Below, piece after piece: positions 22,077-30,451 of a stretch of DNA of 30,451 bases. The position numbers and the translations under genes are program-made. The notes beneath the pieces were generated by a model. It did not search any database. It was not told the origin of the DNA and saw only the letters and a list, made by a program, of their open reading frames with translations. Source of the DNA: Polytrichum commune (Eukaryota; Streptophyta; Polytrichopsida; Polytrichales; Polytrichaceae). Each line of letters starts with the position of its first letter. The stretch's first letter is position 1. The stretch lies in contig CATNTY010000030.1 in the NCBI GenBank assembly GCA_950295325.1, positions 1-30,451 of the forward strand, given 5' to 3'.

Positions 22077-22102
22077 GATAGTGCTTGGATGGGTGACTCT
22101 CC
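22077..22102 (+). other. 5S-rRNA-like fragment
   Basis: AGATAGTGCTTGGATGGGTG, followed by ACTCTCC, closely resembles the internal control region (box C side) of plant 5S rRNA, where AGTACTAGGATGGGTGACC is the well-known form. The preceding 5S segment is only weakly matched and is cut off by the end of Tc1 copy B about 17 bases upstream. 5S-derived sequences occur in plant Cassandra retroelements and in SINE3-type elements, as well as in dispersed 5S pseudogenes. Which applies cannot be told here. Confidence 0.35.
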
Positions 22103-22962
22103 ACTAACTGTCATCCTATGCACTTAATTTCGGGTGCACCCTACCACTTATGGTCCACCAATCACAATGGAAGTGTTCGGAAAAACCAAATATTTTCGAC
22201 AAAGATCCTAGGGGCTTGCCATTGTGTGAAATAGGTGGTGGTCAGTTTGCCCATGCATGTTTTGGATAAGATAGAGGTTGGTAATTCTATTTCGTTCCCA
22301 AAACTGGACCCTATGCACATGTCCTAGACTCATCGTTTGAGCACACCTAAATTTGTCCAAATGTCTATGGTGTATAGTGGGGACTAATTTACACAATATG
22401 CGGGGTTGATAATGGGCAAGAGTCAGGATGCAGTTAGGGGTGGGTAACTTATATGAGTTATTTGAAACATGTATGCAGAAGTTGTAAGGTCCCATATTTG
22501 GTGAGGTTCTCATTTTTTTGGGGGGCGGGGGAGGGGTTCTAGATGAAAAGTGGGGGTAGTTTTGAGAGAAAGTGAGATTGATTTTGGGTGGGAAAATAGG
22601 GGACAATTTCATACAAATGCCAGGATGGCTTTGGAAACCATTTGTAGCGGAATAAAAATAATACTTTATTCATAAAAATGAATAATAATTACATTTTTGT
22701 TTCCGTGAATTCTATTCCCATTTGTTAAACTAATTATGCACTTCATTCATCCATGAGAATCCCAAAACTAGACACAAATGTTCAAAGGGTTGGTTTAAGC
22801 ACCCTCTACCACCTTATTCACATGGAAGAGACAATAGTCTTGTAGTGCCCTCTAACTTTGTGTCACCCATTTCGGGATCACGCATAACACTAGACTCGAA
22901 GATGAAAGCAACACCAAAACTTATGTTGGTGGCCACGTTGGAGTCATCTCTTCAATTGGGCC

Positions 22963-23006
22963 CATCCATCCATCCATCCATATCCATCCATGCATCCATC
23001 CATCCA
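22963..23006. repeat. (CATC)n microsatellite
   Basis: Imperfect CATC run with one TATC and one TGCA interruption. Confidence 0.85.
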
Positions 23007-23178
23007 CCCCTTTGTCCCCGTTTACGTGGTTTGGCGTGGTGTGGTGTGGTGTTTGATAATGGGGAGGTGGAGGGGGGCAGAAGAGTCATAGGATGATGAT
23101 GCGGGGGCAGCTTTGGGGGCAGTGAGATTTTGGGGGAAAAGCTGCCGAGGGGGCTTTCCAACAACTTGGAAGGCATGA

Positions 23179-23311
23179 CAGCAGCAGCAGCAACTGGGGT
23201 GGGCCTCGCTCTGCTCCTTCGCCAACCAAGAGGAGGAGGAGGAGGGGGAGGAGGATAACTACATAACTTACTTTTACTTACTTACTTACATGCATAGCTA
23301 GCTAGCTAGCT
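23179..23311. repeat. cluster of four different simple repeats
   Basis: Within 133 bases: (CAG)4 near 23179-23192, GGA-rich run at 23230-23256, (CTTA)n at about 23266-23288, and (CTAG)n at about 23297-23311. Confidence 0.85.
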
Positions 23312-25079
23312 TGCTTCCAGTGTGCAGGGCTCCTCAGAGTAGAGTTAAGTTTAGGTAGTGCCTTTGCAACTGAACCCACCAGAAGTTGAAGAAGGGGAGC
23401 TGGGCAGTTGCAGCTTCTTTGTTTTGTTGCAGGACGGGGGTTAAATGTTCCTCTCACAAGCCGACACTCCTTTGTCCCTCCCCTCCCCAACCCTCTCCCA
23501 ACTTGGGCCCACTTTATACACGCAGGTCGGATTGAGGGCCGGCTTGAACTTTATAAGAGTTTCATGCAATAGGATCGTTCGGTTTCATCAAATCCGGTCT
23601 AAGGGTTTTATGGTAGGGTTGGGTCTGAACATTTCCTCATTCTATGTGGCGTTTTGGGTGGCAGAGATTTAAAGCCAAATCTTCAGGTTGGTTTGGAAAA
23701 CCATGACAAGGTTTTCAAGGGCTCAAATATGGGTCGGATTGGGCTCACCTGTTCAATAAATGAGCATCTCTACCGTCGATCCATGCAAAGGAAAATTCTC
23801 TTCACCTAATCTTTCCCCTCAAGAAACATTGGGACCTAAAATTAGGCCTCGTCACTTTACACGTGACAAGGTTTGGACCTTAAATAAATTGATAAAGTTA
23901 GAATGGATCGAGGGCTTAGGGTTAGTTTCCATGTAGGTTGCTCGCCACTAGAATCTGGTGGACGAGCGGCCTATATGAAAACTACCCTTAATGCTTGACA
24001 ATTGGGCCGGTCCTCAATCCGGCCCCAAACTTTGTGTAAAGTCACCCGTTGTGCATGCTCACTCCCTAGGTTTTTGGAAAATCCATCGTGAACTTATAAG
24101 GAATTGTGTTACACCAACGGATGCGACCAATGTGGCATGGAATTCGATGGTGCCCCAATGTGTGGGATTTGGCTATGGGAGGTGGGGGGGGGGGGTCCAA
24201 GACAAATCATGCAGTGGTACTTTGCACACATACACCATACATTGTCCGACTGGTATCACATCCTTCAATATGGTTGGAGCTTGTATGTCTACGTAAACTT
24301 GTCTATCATGGTTTCTAATAAAATCAAGCCTCCTATAGAGTTGATGGTAGAATCATTCAAACTGGAGAGAGATGGCATCAACCTATGCTTGGCATGACTG
24401 AGAAATGCTTCGTCCTTGATTTTAGGGCATGTTTACACTAGCGACTATGATGACCCTTTTTGATATCTCTCTTTGGTCGAGACATGGGTGGCGGTCTCAC
24501 TTTGGTTTACACAAGGTCACCAAAAATAGAAGTGATCATCGGTAAGCATGTCAAGAAATGGACGAGAAAGTGACATGGAATCCTACATGAGTTTTTGAGT
24601 TTGTGTGATTTTTGTATGTGCTTGCGAAGGTGCTCCAGGAGTGATTGGAGAGGGTCTCATTGATGTGGGGGTTATTGTTCAGTTTGGCAACATACCACTA
24701 TAGTACCAAGATGGTTTCGGAGTTATTACATTATTTGAGGATTTGTAGATTTTTTTTACAAAAGGATGTAAAAAAACCATTTTTAAAAAAGAAATGTGAG
24801 AATCTAGTTGAATATTCCATTTGTCAAAATGGAAGGCTGAAAATAAATCAATCATTTCACTACAATTTGTTGATAGCACCATGGGACTAAGGTAATATGT
24901 GAGGACGATTTGTGTGGTGATTTACTTCTTGTATTGTTCTCGGAGGTATGCTTTGAGGTGTAGTATGAGTTTGTCGGTGGGGTTGTAAGTGGATTCAATA
25001 ATTTAGTGTTGGAATGAAGAGGTTTGGGCTAAGTGGGATGACTAATGTGTTGCCATGTTTGGGAGAGTCCTCAAGCTCT

Positions 25080-25325
25080 TCATGCTACTTCCTTGTTTTT
25101 TTAGCTATCAAACACAAAGCCAAAAGCTAGATTGTAGGTTGTATTGTGCATCGTCTAATTTGGCAAGTTTGTATGCTTCTTCATTTTCAAGGATACCAAT
25201 GTGGATTCTAATTTTTGTGGAGAGTGATGAGGCCTTTCTTTAGTGCAAATTGTCAATGACTCGGGTGATGAGAAGTTTGGCAGAGTGGCCGGTATGTGAT
25301 GAGGGTAGCAAATTTAGTTTGGTGT
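25080..25325 (-). pseudogene. second LINE RNase H remnant
   Basis: The minus-strand frame reads KLLITRVIDNLH, a stop, RKASSLSTKIRIHIGILENE and then EAYKLAK. This matches the final RNase H block of LINEs, K-V-x-x-H-x-G-I-x-G-N-E-x-A-D-x-L-A (core at 25159-25215). It aligns with the corresponding block of the remnant at 3240-3990 (KYLLQAIATQI ... ILKVQSHT ... NGIANKLAN). Here Tyr replaces the usual catalytic-region Asp, and stops are present. The upstream side ends near 25325, beside the hairpin MITE fragment at 25334, whose insertion may have cut it. Confidence 0.6.
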
Positions 25326-25333
25326 GTAGTATT

Positions 25334-25457
25334 GAGCAATGTGTGTTAGTTCATGTGGGCCCTAGGAATATAACCATGGGGATGCCCCAACCTAGTGCAA
25401 ATCTAAACTTAATTAAGTCTCTTTGTACTAGGTTGGGACATCCGTGGTTATATTCTT
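25334..25457. mobile_element. hairpin MITE, partial copy 2
   Basis: The left arm, GTTCATGTGGGCCCTAGGAA then TATAACCATGG and CCTAGTGCAAAT, is clearly the arm of the 8467-8630 element. The right arm is present only in its inner part (TGTACTAGGTTGGGACATCC to TTATATTCTT) and then diverges. The palindrome is partly intact with a longer loop. The outer right arm is missing or replaced. Confidence 0.65.
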
Positions 25458-25639
25458 CGAACCACATAATACCATGTCAGGACCCAACTAGGTTTAGATT
25501 GTGAACAGACAAAGGCCACTGATAAATGTTATGGATGAATCTTGTATAATAAAAGTAATTTATTTTTATTTTTGAGGTTTATAATTTGGAGGAGAGAACA
25601 TCATTCGCTCAAGACATGTTCAAATCACAAGCTTTTATA

Positions 25640-25810
25640 GTGGAGAGGGTCACTAAGAACAAAACATTATTTAGCTAAGTGACTGAGTTGGGCGGGAAAG
25701 GGAATATGTCATGTAAGGTATTAGAATTATACTTTGAGGATGCTTGTCTAAGCAAAATCAACATGATAAACGTCGGTGAAGCATTGTCATTGAATATTAT
25801 TGGAATGAAA
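25640..25810 (+). pseudogene. unrecognised coding repeat, copy 2
   Basis: A plus-strand frame of 57 codons with one internal TAA reads VERVTKNKTLFS, stop, VTELGGKGNMSCKVLELYFE and then a region ending VGEALSLNIIGMK. It shares LGG-x-x-N-M-S-x-K-V-L-E-L-Y-F and the following G-E-A/S-L with 11371-11703. Relative to that copy it carries about eleven extra residues after ELYF. It lies between two hairpin-MITE pieces (25334-25457 and 25968-26039). The family is unknown. Confidence 0.4.
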
Positions 25811-25967
25811 TAGTCGATAGCAATTGAATAATATGGTGAAGGAATTATGAGGTTGAGGAATGTTATCATTCAACCAATAGTCAACACTACTGATTAAATG
25901 TTATGAAACCAAGCAAGAGAGGGGGAAAGAAGAAGCAAAGAGGCAAGGCTGACCCCATACGGAATCT

Positions 25968-26039
25968 ACACTAGCTGCAACATCCTATGGTTATTTTCTT
26001 AGGACCCATATGAACGAATGCATACTACTTAATAATGTT
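25968..26039. mobile_element. hairpin MITE, right arm only (copy 3)
   Basis: ACACTAGCTGCAACATCCTA through ATGAACGAATGCATACTACT to TAATAATGTT matches the right arm of the 8467-8630 element base for base, with about ten changes. The matching left arm is not adjacent; the nearest left arm is at 25334. Confidence 0.65.
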
Positions 26040-26176
26040 CTAGACATGCAACCTATGATTGTTTCTGTTGTTAAGGAAGGTGGAAGCATTCCTCCTTTAT
26101 TCCAACACAACTGACAAACTCCCCAAACGTATCTAACTTAATGGATTCTTGGACGACTTTTCATTTGCCCTAGATG

Positions 26177-26200
26177 GATGAATGAATGAATGAATGAATA
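26177..26200. repeat. (ATGA)n microsatellite
   Basis: About six GATGAATGAATGAATGA-type tetranucleotide units. Confidence 0.9.
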
Positions 26201-28399
26201 GATGGAATTTGGGGCATTTAACACATGGCTATCATCCCACCACAGTCATGTGTGTAAGTTGCGTGTGGGCCAGGCCCTGGAAATTAATTAATACGGGATT
26301 TTCCTATCGTCCAATACGTACAAAGTAGTAGGCCAGTTGTGCCAAAGCCTGATGCCCCTTTAAATTCATCCATCCCAAAGGCAAAAACAAAGTGCCCGAG
26401 GTTCATCTTTTAAGCCGGTTTTCATCCTGGTTACTAAGCTTCAAGATAAGACGTAAGGTGTGTGGGTGTTGGTATTTGGTTACTTTTCTTAATCAAACAC
26501 TTATATGTGATTATCGTGTGATCAAGTGAGGATTAAAGTTCAAACACCATAAGGACACGTGTTTGAAAGAGATTTGACTACATATTCACATTTGATTAGT
26601 TACTCTACACTCAATAGTGAACATATTTGGGAGGAGTCTATGTGTTGAGTTAATGTTGTGGCTAACACGCACTTTGTATAACAATAACTAGGTTAAGGGA
26701 GGTCTGATTTTTGTTGGTGTTTCATAATAAGTTTGCTAATGCAACACAACTTTGAAATATTACCCGCTTAACTTTGGTTGGATGAATTGATGCTAGAATC
26801 ACTTTGTTCACAATGGATGAGTAGACATGGTACGGGAAGCTTAAGGCCATCCACACGTGCGGGTGAGATTGGGTGTCGATTGATTATTTGTGGCCAACAA
26901 AAGTGCCATGTGTCATCATGTGAGTGGTTTGAATATTTTGAAAGACGACTCCAACAATAAAACCTTAACGTATTGCAAGTCTCCTAGGCATTCCAACATA
27001 GTTCTTAGGCCAAAGGTCTCCAAAGGTATGTTAGAAATTAACCTAATTTGGATTTTATTTTATAGTGAAAGGACATGATCTTTCACAGATGAAAAGGTGT
27101 CGTAGGACCCTTGAAGGTTTCATCCTTGTTCCTTGATTACCATCAATTAACTTATTGATGTCAATGTAAGACCCTCTTCTTTAGGATTTGGGCGAACCAA
27201 CCCCTACACTCGTTCTTTGTTGGATGCCTAAACCCTTGCTTCCAAGGAACCAGTGTACGGGTTGGTTCGCCCCAACCTTTTTTTAAGGGCTTATTACCTT
27301 TTGCACTATTTTGTTACACATGACCATGTACATGCGCCCTCTATGGATGAATAGGTTGTGGTCATACTTGTGTGGTCAACCATGTGTAGGTAGGGTTGTC
27401 CCATTAGACGGGATGGTCAACTTTGTTGTTCAATTTTTGATGGTTTTTGTTTGAAATGAGACCTTTGGGTTTTTGTAGGTGAAATTTCTGCCAGTATTAA
27501 TGAATTTCATTTTGCATCCAACGCCCAAATCTCATTGGATTTGGACTAAACCCCATGATAGACTAGGAATTGTGTCATATAGGAAAACGGCACTCATTTG
27601 TAATCGGAAAGTTATGAGAAGTTGCAAGGATTCAGTTAATTTTATGTTTCAGATATCTACCGTTGGGATTGGTGATTGGCGTTTTTGAAGTTACTTAAAA
27701 AATGTTATGTATGATTGGATGTCAAACGGAGTGCTACACATTGCAAGGGCTCTTCAAAAATCACATTTGGTTCAAACATAAAAACTTCAAGCCTCAAAGG
27801 TTCACAATTTAGTTGGAAATCGTATGCAAAAAGTATCATCCCAATTGGGACTCCTCCCGTCATCCATCTGATGATGCCATTGAGATGACAATTTGTTTTC
27901 AGTCATCTACCATGCCCATCATAGCTTCACATATGTATTAGTTCCTCATTGCATTGCCACGTGGACGGTGGACAGTTGATAGTTTTTTTGAATAGCTCAG
28001 ACAAAGGTCGATAGGTTACAATTAGATGCTCAAAAACACTGATTTGAGACCAATTTTGAAGAGAATGGTGCTTAAGGATTCAAAAGTTAAACATTAAAAA
28101 AACTTGGGTGAGTTTGTGCTAAACCTTATAAACTCGGGTTTGAGACTAAACCCATGGTTTCATCTTCCATGCTTCCCTTTACGAATAACACTCACAATGT
28201 AAAATACTATTCCAGGGACATAGACGTATTTGGCAAGCTACAATTAAAGAGGCGGTTGGGTTACATCCCTTATTTCGACCCTCACGACTCAATGAGTGCA
28301 CTTTTTGAAGGTCACTTAAAGGTAACTCACCCAACCTGCAAGAATTACTTATTACTGACCCACTTGTTTCAAAATGGAAAGGAGGGGTAAATTTACGGG
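26201..28399. other. no recognisable gene
   Basis: Short frames only (longest about 78-88 codons near 28154-28445 on opposite strands). No domain, RNA gene or element border was found apart from the foldback at 27190-27272. Confidence 0.5.
27190..27272. repeat. compact foldback, 20-bp stem
   Basis: GGGCGAACCAACCCCTACAC (27190-27209) pairs with its complement at 27253-27272 with one mismatch, leaving a 43-base loop. TTG/CAA continues the pairing outward after a one-base bulge. It may be a tiny MITE or a chance foldback; no target duplication is evident. Confidence 0.6.
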
Positions 28400-28512
28400 G
28401 ACGTAATAAGTCTATTAAATAATATGACTTAATTTTACTGCACATTCGGGGCTTTGGGAATTGACTTTCTGCGGCGCAAGTAAAGCTGTAAGTACTAATT
28501 ACTTATTACGTC
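28400..28512. repeat. short inverted-repeat unit
   Basis: GACGTAATAAG (28400-28410) recurs inverted at 28502-28512, with weaker pairing continuing inward (TCTATTA against TAATTAGT). The span is 113 bp with no clear target duplication. It may be a decayed MITE. Confidence 0.3.
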
Positions 28513-29012
28513 GAAATGATGAAAGAGGTCAACCCTCCCCTCTGCTCCAGTTGGTTTAATTAAGTTCATGTATAGGAGATAATGTGGTGAAATAAAGGTA
28601 TGAGAAAAAAGTAAATAAATCCCTGGTACTATTGGCTTGCCCCCCAGCTTTTTAACCCCGGAGTACAGTAAAGTAATCATACACCTCACAGCTATTGCAG
28701 GTGCGGTAATAAATAATCTACGTCAAACTTCAATTCGATTGGGCTCCTTCCAAATGCTTAACTTCTCTCTACTCTTCATCCCATTTATGACTAGAAGAAT
28801 ATATCATTCCATTTGTGTTAATTTGCGAATTTTGGTTCTCAACAACTTCAATATCGGTGTGTGGTTATTGGGTTCGTATTCACACATTGAGATTTTCTTT
28901 TTTTCTTTTTGTCTTTTTTGAGACAGAAGGCCGACAGGCCGGCACCAAAGCACAGGAGGCGGTTGACCACCTGGCAAGTATTCTGTCAAGTAGAGAGGAG
29001 ATTTCACAACCA

Positions 29013-29023
29013 GGATTCGAACC
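29013..29023 (-). promoter_or_regulatory. RNA polymerase III B box
   Basis: GGTTCGAATCC on the minus strand is an exact match to the B-box consensus GGTTCGANTCC, inside the SINE. Confidence 0.85.
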
Positions 29024-29050
29024 GCCAACCTCTTCCTTGAGATTTGGGTA

Positions 29051-29061
29051 TCTCTCCACCA
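29051..29061 (-). promoter_or_regulatory. RNA polymerase III A-box-like site
   Basis: TGGTGGAGAGA compares with the consensus TGGCNNAGTGG; three positions differ. Its spacing to the B box is normal for a tRNA-type promoter. Confidence 0.5.
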
Positions 29062-29103
29062 TCATCCGGTAGTTTAAGGTCATCTCAGACCATCACATTG
29101 AGA

Positions 29104-29858
29104 CTTGCGTTGCTTTAGAAAATTTACGACGTAGCATCAACACAAATTAGGCTTAAAATTGTATCTACCTTGATTTAGTTATAGTTATATTACGAGTGCA
29201 TGTCCTTTGTTGATTTTCTAACTTAGATATATAGGCTATTCCAATTATGTTCATTATTGAGTGTGGAGTAGTTGATTAAATTTGAAGACATCTAAGTCCA
29301 ATCTCTTTTTAAACATGTGTCTTTAAGTTTTTCTCTTTGAGCCTCACCTCACTCAAACTCTTGTATATGGGTTGCATATATATTACACGAGACTATTATG
29401 TCTACCTATATATGAGAACTACAAACCTTTGAGGTTGAATTTGTTGATGCCATAGGAAAAAAAACATATGTATGAAGGGGTGGTAGCACCTAGCAGGGTC
29501 AAGGATTTTCAATTTTAGGAAATATCTGCATGTGTGTTTGGGACAGTAGCTACATAGGCAAAGCCTAGAGATTTTGAGGCTAGTTGAATTCTAAGGCCCG
29601 GTCTTATGGTCCATGAATTGTTTAAGAAAAATGCAAGGGTATGATCTAAGAAAGAAGCCAAAAACTCTCACTTGTCATCAACCAATTGCTTTTGGTCCTC
29701 TTTCCAAGTCATACCTAAGCCTCTCAAAATTAATTTCACTACATGCCATCAATTCAATTGGCTCAATGTCCTTGCTATAATATTTTGGAAATGGTGCACC
29801 TAACACGGACATGTGGTAGAACTTTGAACATTAATTTACAAAAACTACAGTAAGTTGT
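29104..29858. other. no recognisable gene
   Basis: AT-rich, with stops in all frames and no repeat borders recognised. Confidence 0.5.
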
Positions 29859-29866
29859 GTATTGAG

Positions 29867-30209
29867 CTCCGGGGGGGGGGGGTAGTCATTGGTTGGAGTA
29901 GCAATATACGTGCGAACAAATGATAGGGTATTTTAAAAACATGGGGGCAAAAAATTATAAATGGACTTAAGAGTAATATAGGGTATCAAAAATGGCACTG
30001 GACATCTTTAAAGTACTATAGGGTATGGAATAATAAGTAATTTGGAATTATAATTAATGCAAGCCATTTTTCTATTAACCCAAAGTAGAAACTTACATAA
30101 TGATAGCATGTGAAAAAAAGAAGAGAATTGAAAGTAATACCCCCCTATATAGTGGTTGTTCGCACCTATATCCTTAACTTTTTAACACACTGGCCCCCCC
30201 CCCCCCGAG
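29867..30209. mobile_element. 343-bp MITE, CTC-GGGGG termini
   Basis: It begins CTCCGGGGGGGGGGGGGG and ends with the complement of CTCGGGGGGGGGGGGGGG. A perfect 8-bp target duplication, GTATTGAG, lies at 29859-29866 and 30210-30217. Beyond the G-run the inverted ends still agree in patches: ATATACGTGCGAACAA on the left against ATATAGGTGCGAACAA on the right. The word TATAGGGTAT or close variants occurs several times (about 29924, 29978 and 30011, and inverted with extra G at about 30140). No coding capacity. Terminus and duplication length match the 715-bp element at 20516-21230, so both are probably mobilised by the same kind of transposase. Confidence 0.85.
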
Positions 30210-30451
30210 GTATTGAGGGTAGCAACCATATAGCATGGCCAAAAATCACGAGTTCAATTTGGTTTTGAGGGGCTTTAAATGGACTAACATATTTGGTACA
30301 TGTGTGTGAGAAGGAGAAAACAAACAACACGCCAAAACTTGAGTTTTCCCCTTCTAGGTGATACTCATGCCATGCATGAAATATTTCAATGCCATAGCCC
30401 TTTCCACAACTTGCCATTAAAACTCCATTATTCACAAGACATTCTAAAAAT

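Larger units (their letters stand above)
22110..25079. other. no recognisable gene
   Basis: Contains a small palindrome TATTCAT/ATGAATA (about 22672), CATC and other microsatellites, G12 at 24184-24195, and short frames (101 codons at 23991-24296, 97 at 24104-24397 and 81 at 24645-24890), none with a domain I know. TTTTGTTGCAG at about 23421-23431 resembles a splice acceptor, but no exon follows convincingly. Sequence near 24650-25079 may include further decayed minus-strand LINE sequence. Confidence 0.45.
28893..29093 (-). mobile_element. tRNA-derived SINE
   Basis: A 201-bp minus-strand element. Read 5' to 3' it starts ATGGTCTGAGATGACC and has an A-box-like TGGTGGAGAGA and a perfect B box GGTTCGAATCC 38 bases further on, the arrangement of a tRNA-type internal RNA polymerase III promoter. 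A unique body follows, ending in an A-rich tail (CTCAAAAAAGACAAAAAGAA and more). The perfect 10-bp duplication CACATTGAGA flanks it at 28883-28892 and 29094-29103, adjoining the tail and the 5' end exactly. SINEs are transcribed by RNA polymerase III and copied in trans by a LINE; no partner LINE can be assigned. The parental tRNA is unclear because the head is diverged. Confidence 0.88.

Noticed and set aside
24184-24195. G12 tract as a possible third CTC-GGGGG terminus
   Set aside because: It is preceded by GAGGT rather than CTC, and no opposite end with an 8-bp duplication was found nearby.

Overview
The window looks like non-genic, transposon-rich DNA from a eukaryote, most likely a land plant. 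The evidence is the AT-rich sequence with no long intact reading frame, a tRNA-derived SINE, remnants of a LINE carrying an RNase H domain, several MITE-type inverted-repeat elements and many simple repeats. The organism cannot be fixed from the sequence. A large-genome plant such as a fern, lycophyte or gymnosperm is a guess. No functional protein-coding gene, rRNA, complete tRNA or CRISPR array could be supported.

Layout. 1-3.2 kb: nothing recognised apart from a GATA repeat. 3.2-4.0 kb (minus): decayed LINE RNase H region. 4.13-4.26 kb: a 100-bp poly(A)-tailed retroposed fragment between 15-bp target duplications. 5.0-6.6 kb (minus): a decayed Tc1-type (DD34E) DNA transposon, copy A. 8.47-8.63 kb: a near-perfect hairpin MITE. 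10.14-10.36 kb: a second MITE with ~50-bp inverted repeats. 11.4-11.7 kb: an unrecognised coding fragment that recurs at 25.6 kb. 13.5-14.0 and 15.7-16.2 kb: two PIF/Harbinger-like MITEs in opposite orientation. 18.3-19.0 kb: a single-frame decayed coding region of unknown identity. 19.8-22.06 kb (plus): Tc1 copy B, split by a 715-bp element with 13-bp perfect inverted repeats and a perfect 8-bp target duplication; copy A supplies the empty site. A 5S-rRNA-like scrap follows copy B. 25.1-26.0 kb: a second LINE remnant and two more hairpin-MITE pieces. 28.9-29.1 kb: a tRNA-derived SINE with a perfect 10-bp target duplication. 29.87-30.21 kb: a 343-bp MITE whose CTC-GGGGG terminus and 8-bp target duplication match those of the 715-bp element.

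The features do not form a pathway; they record successive insertions. The most interesting system is the DNA-transposon family with CTCGGGGGG termini and 8-bp target duplications. It has two members here, and one carries a small reading frame with a possible WWE-like fold and a cluster of GTATAC motifs.
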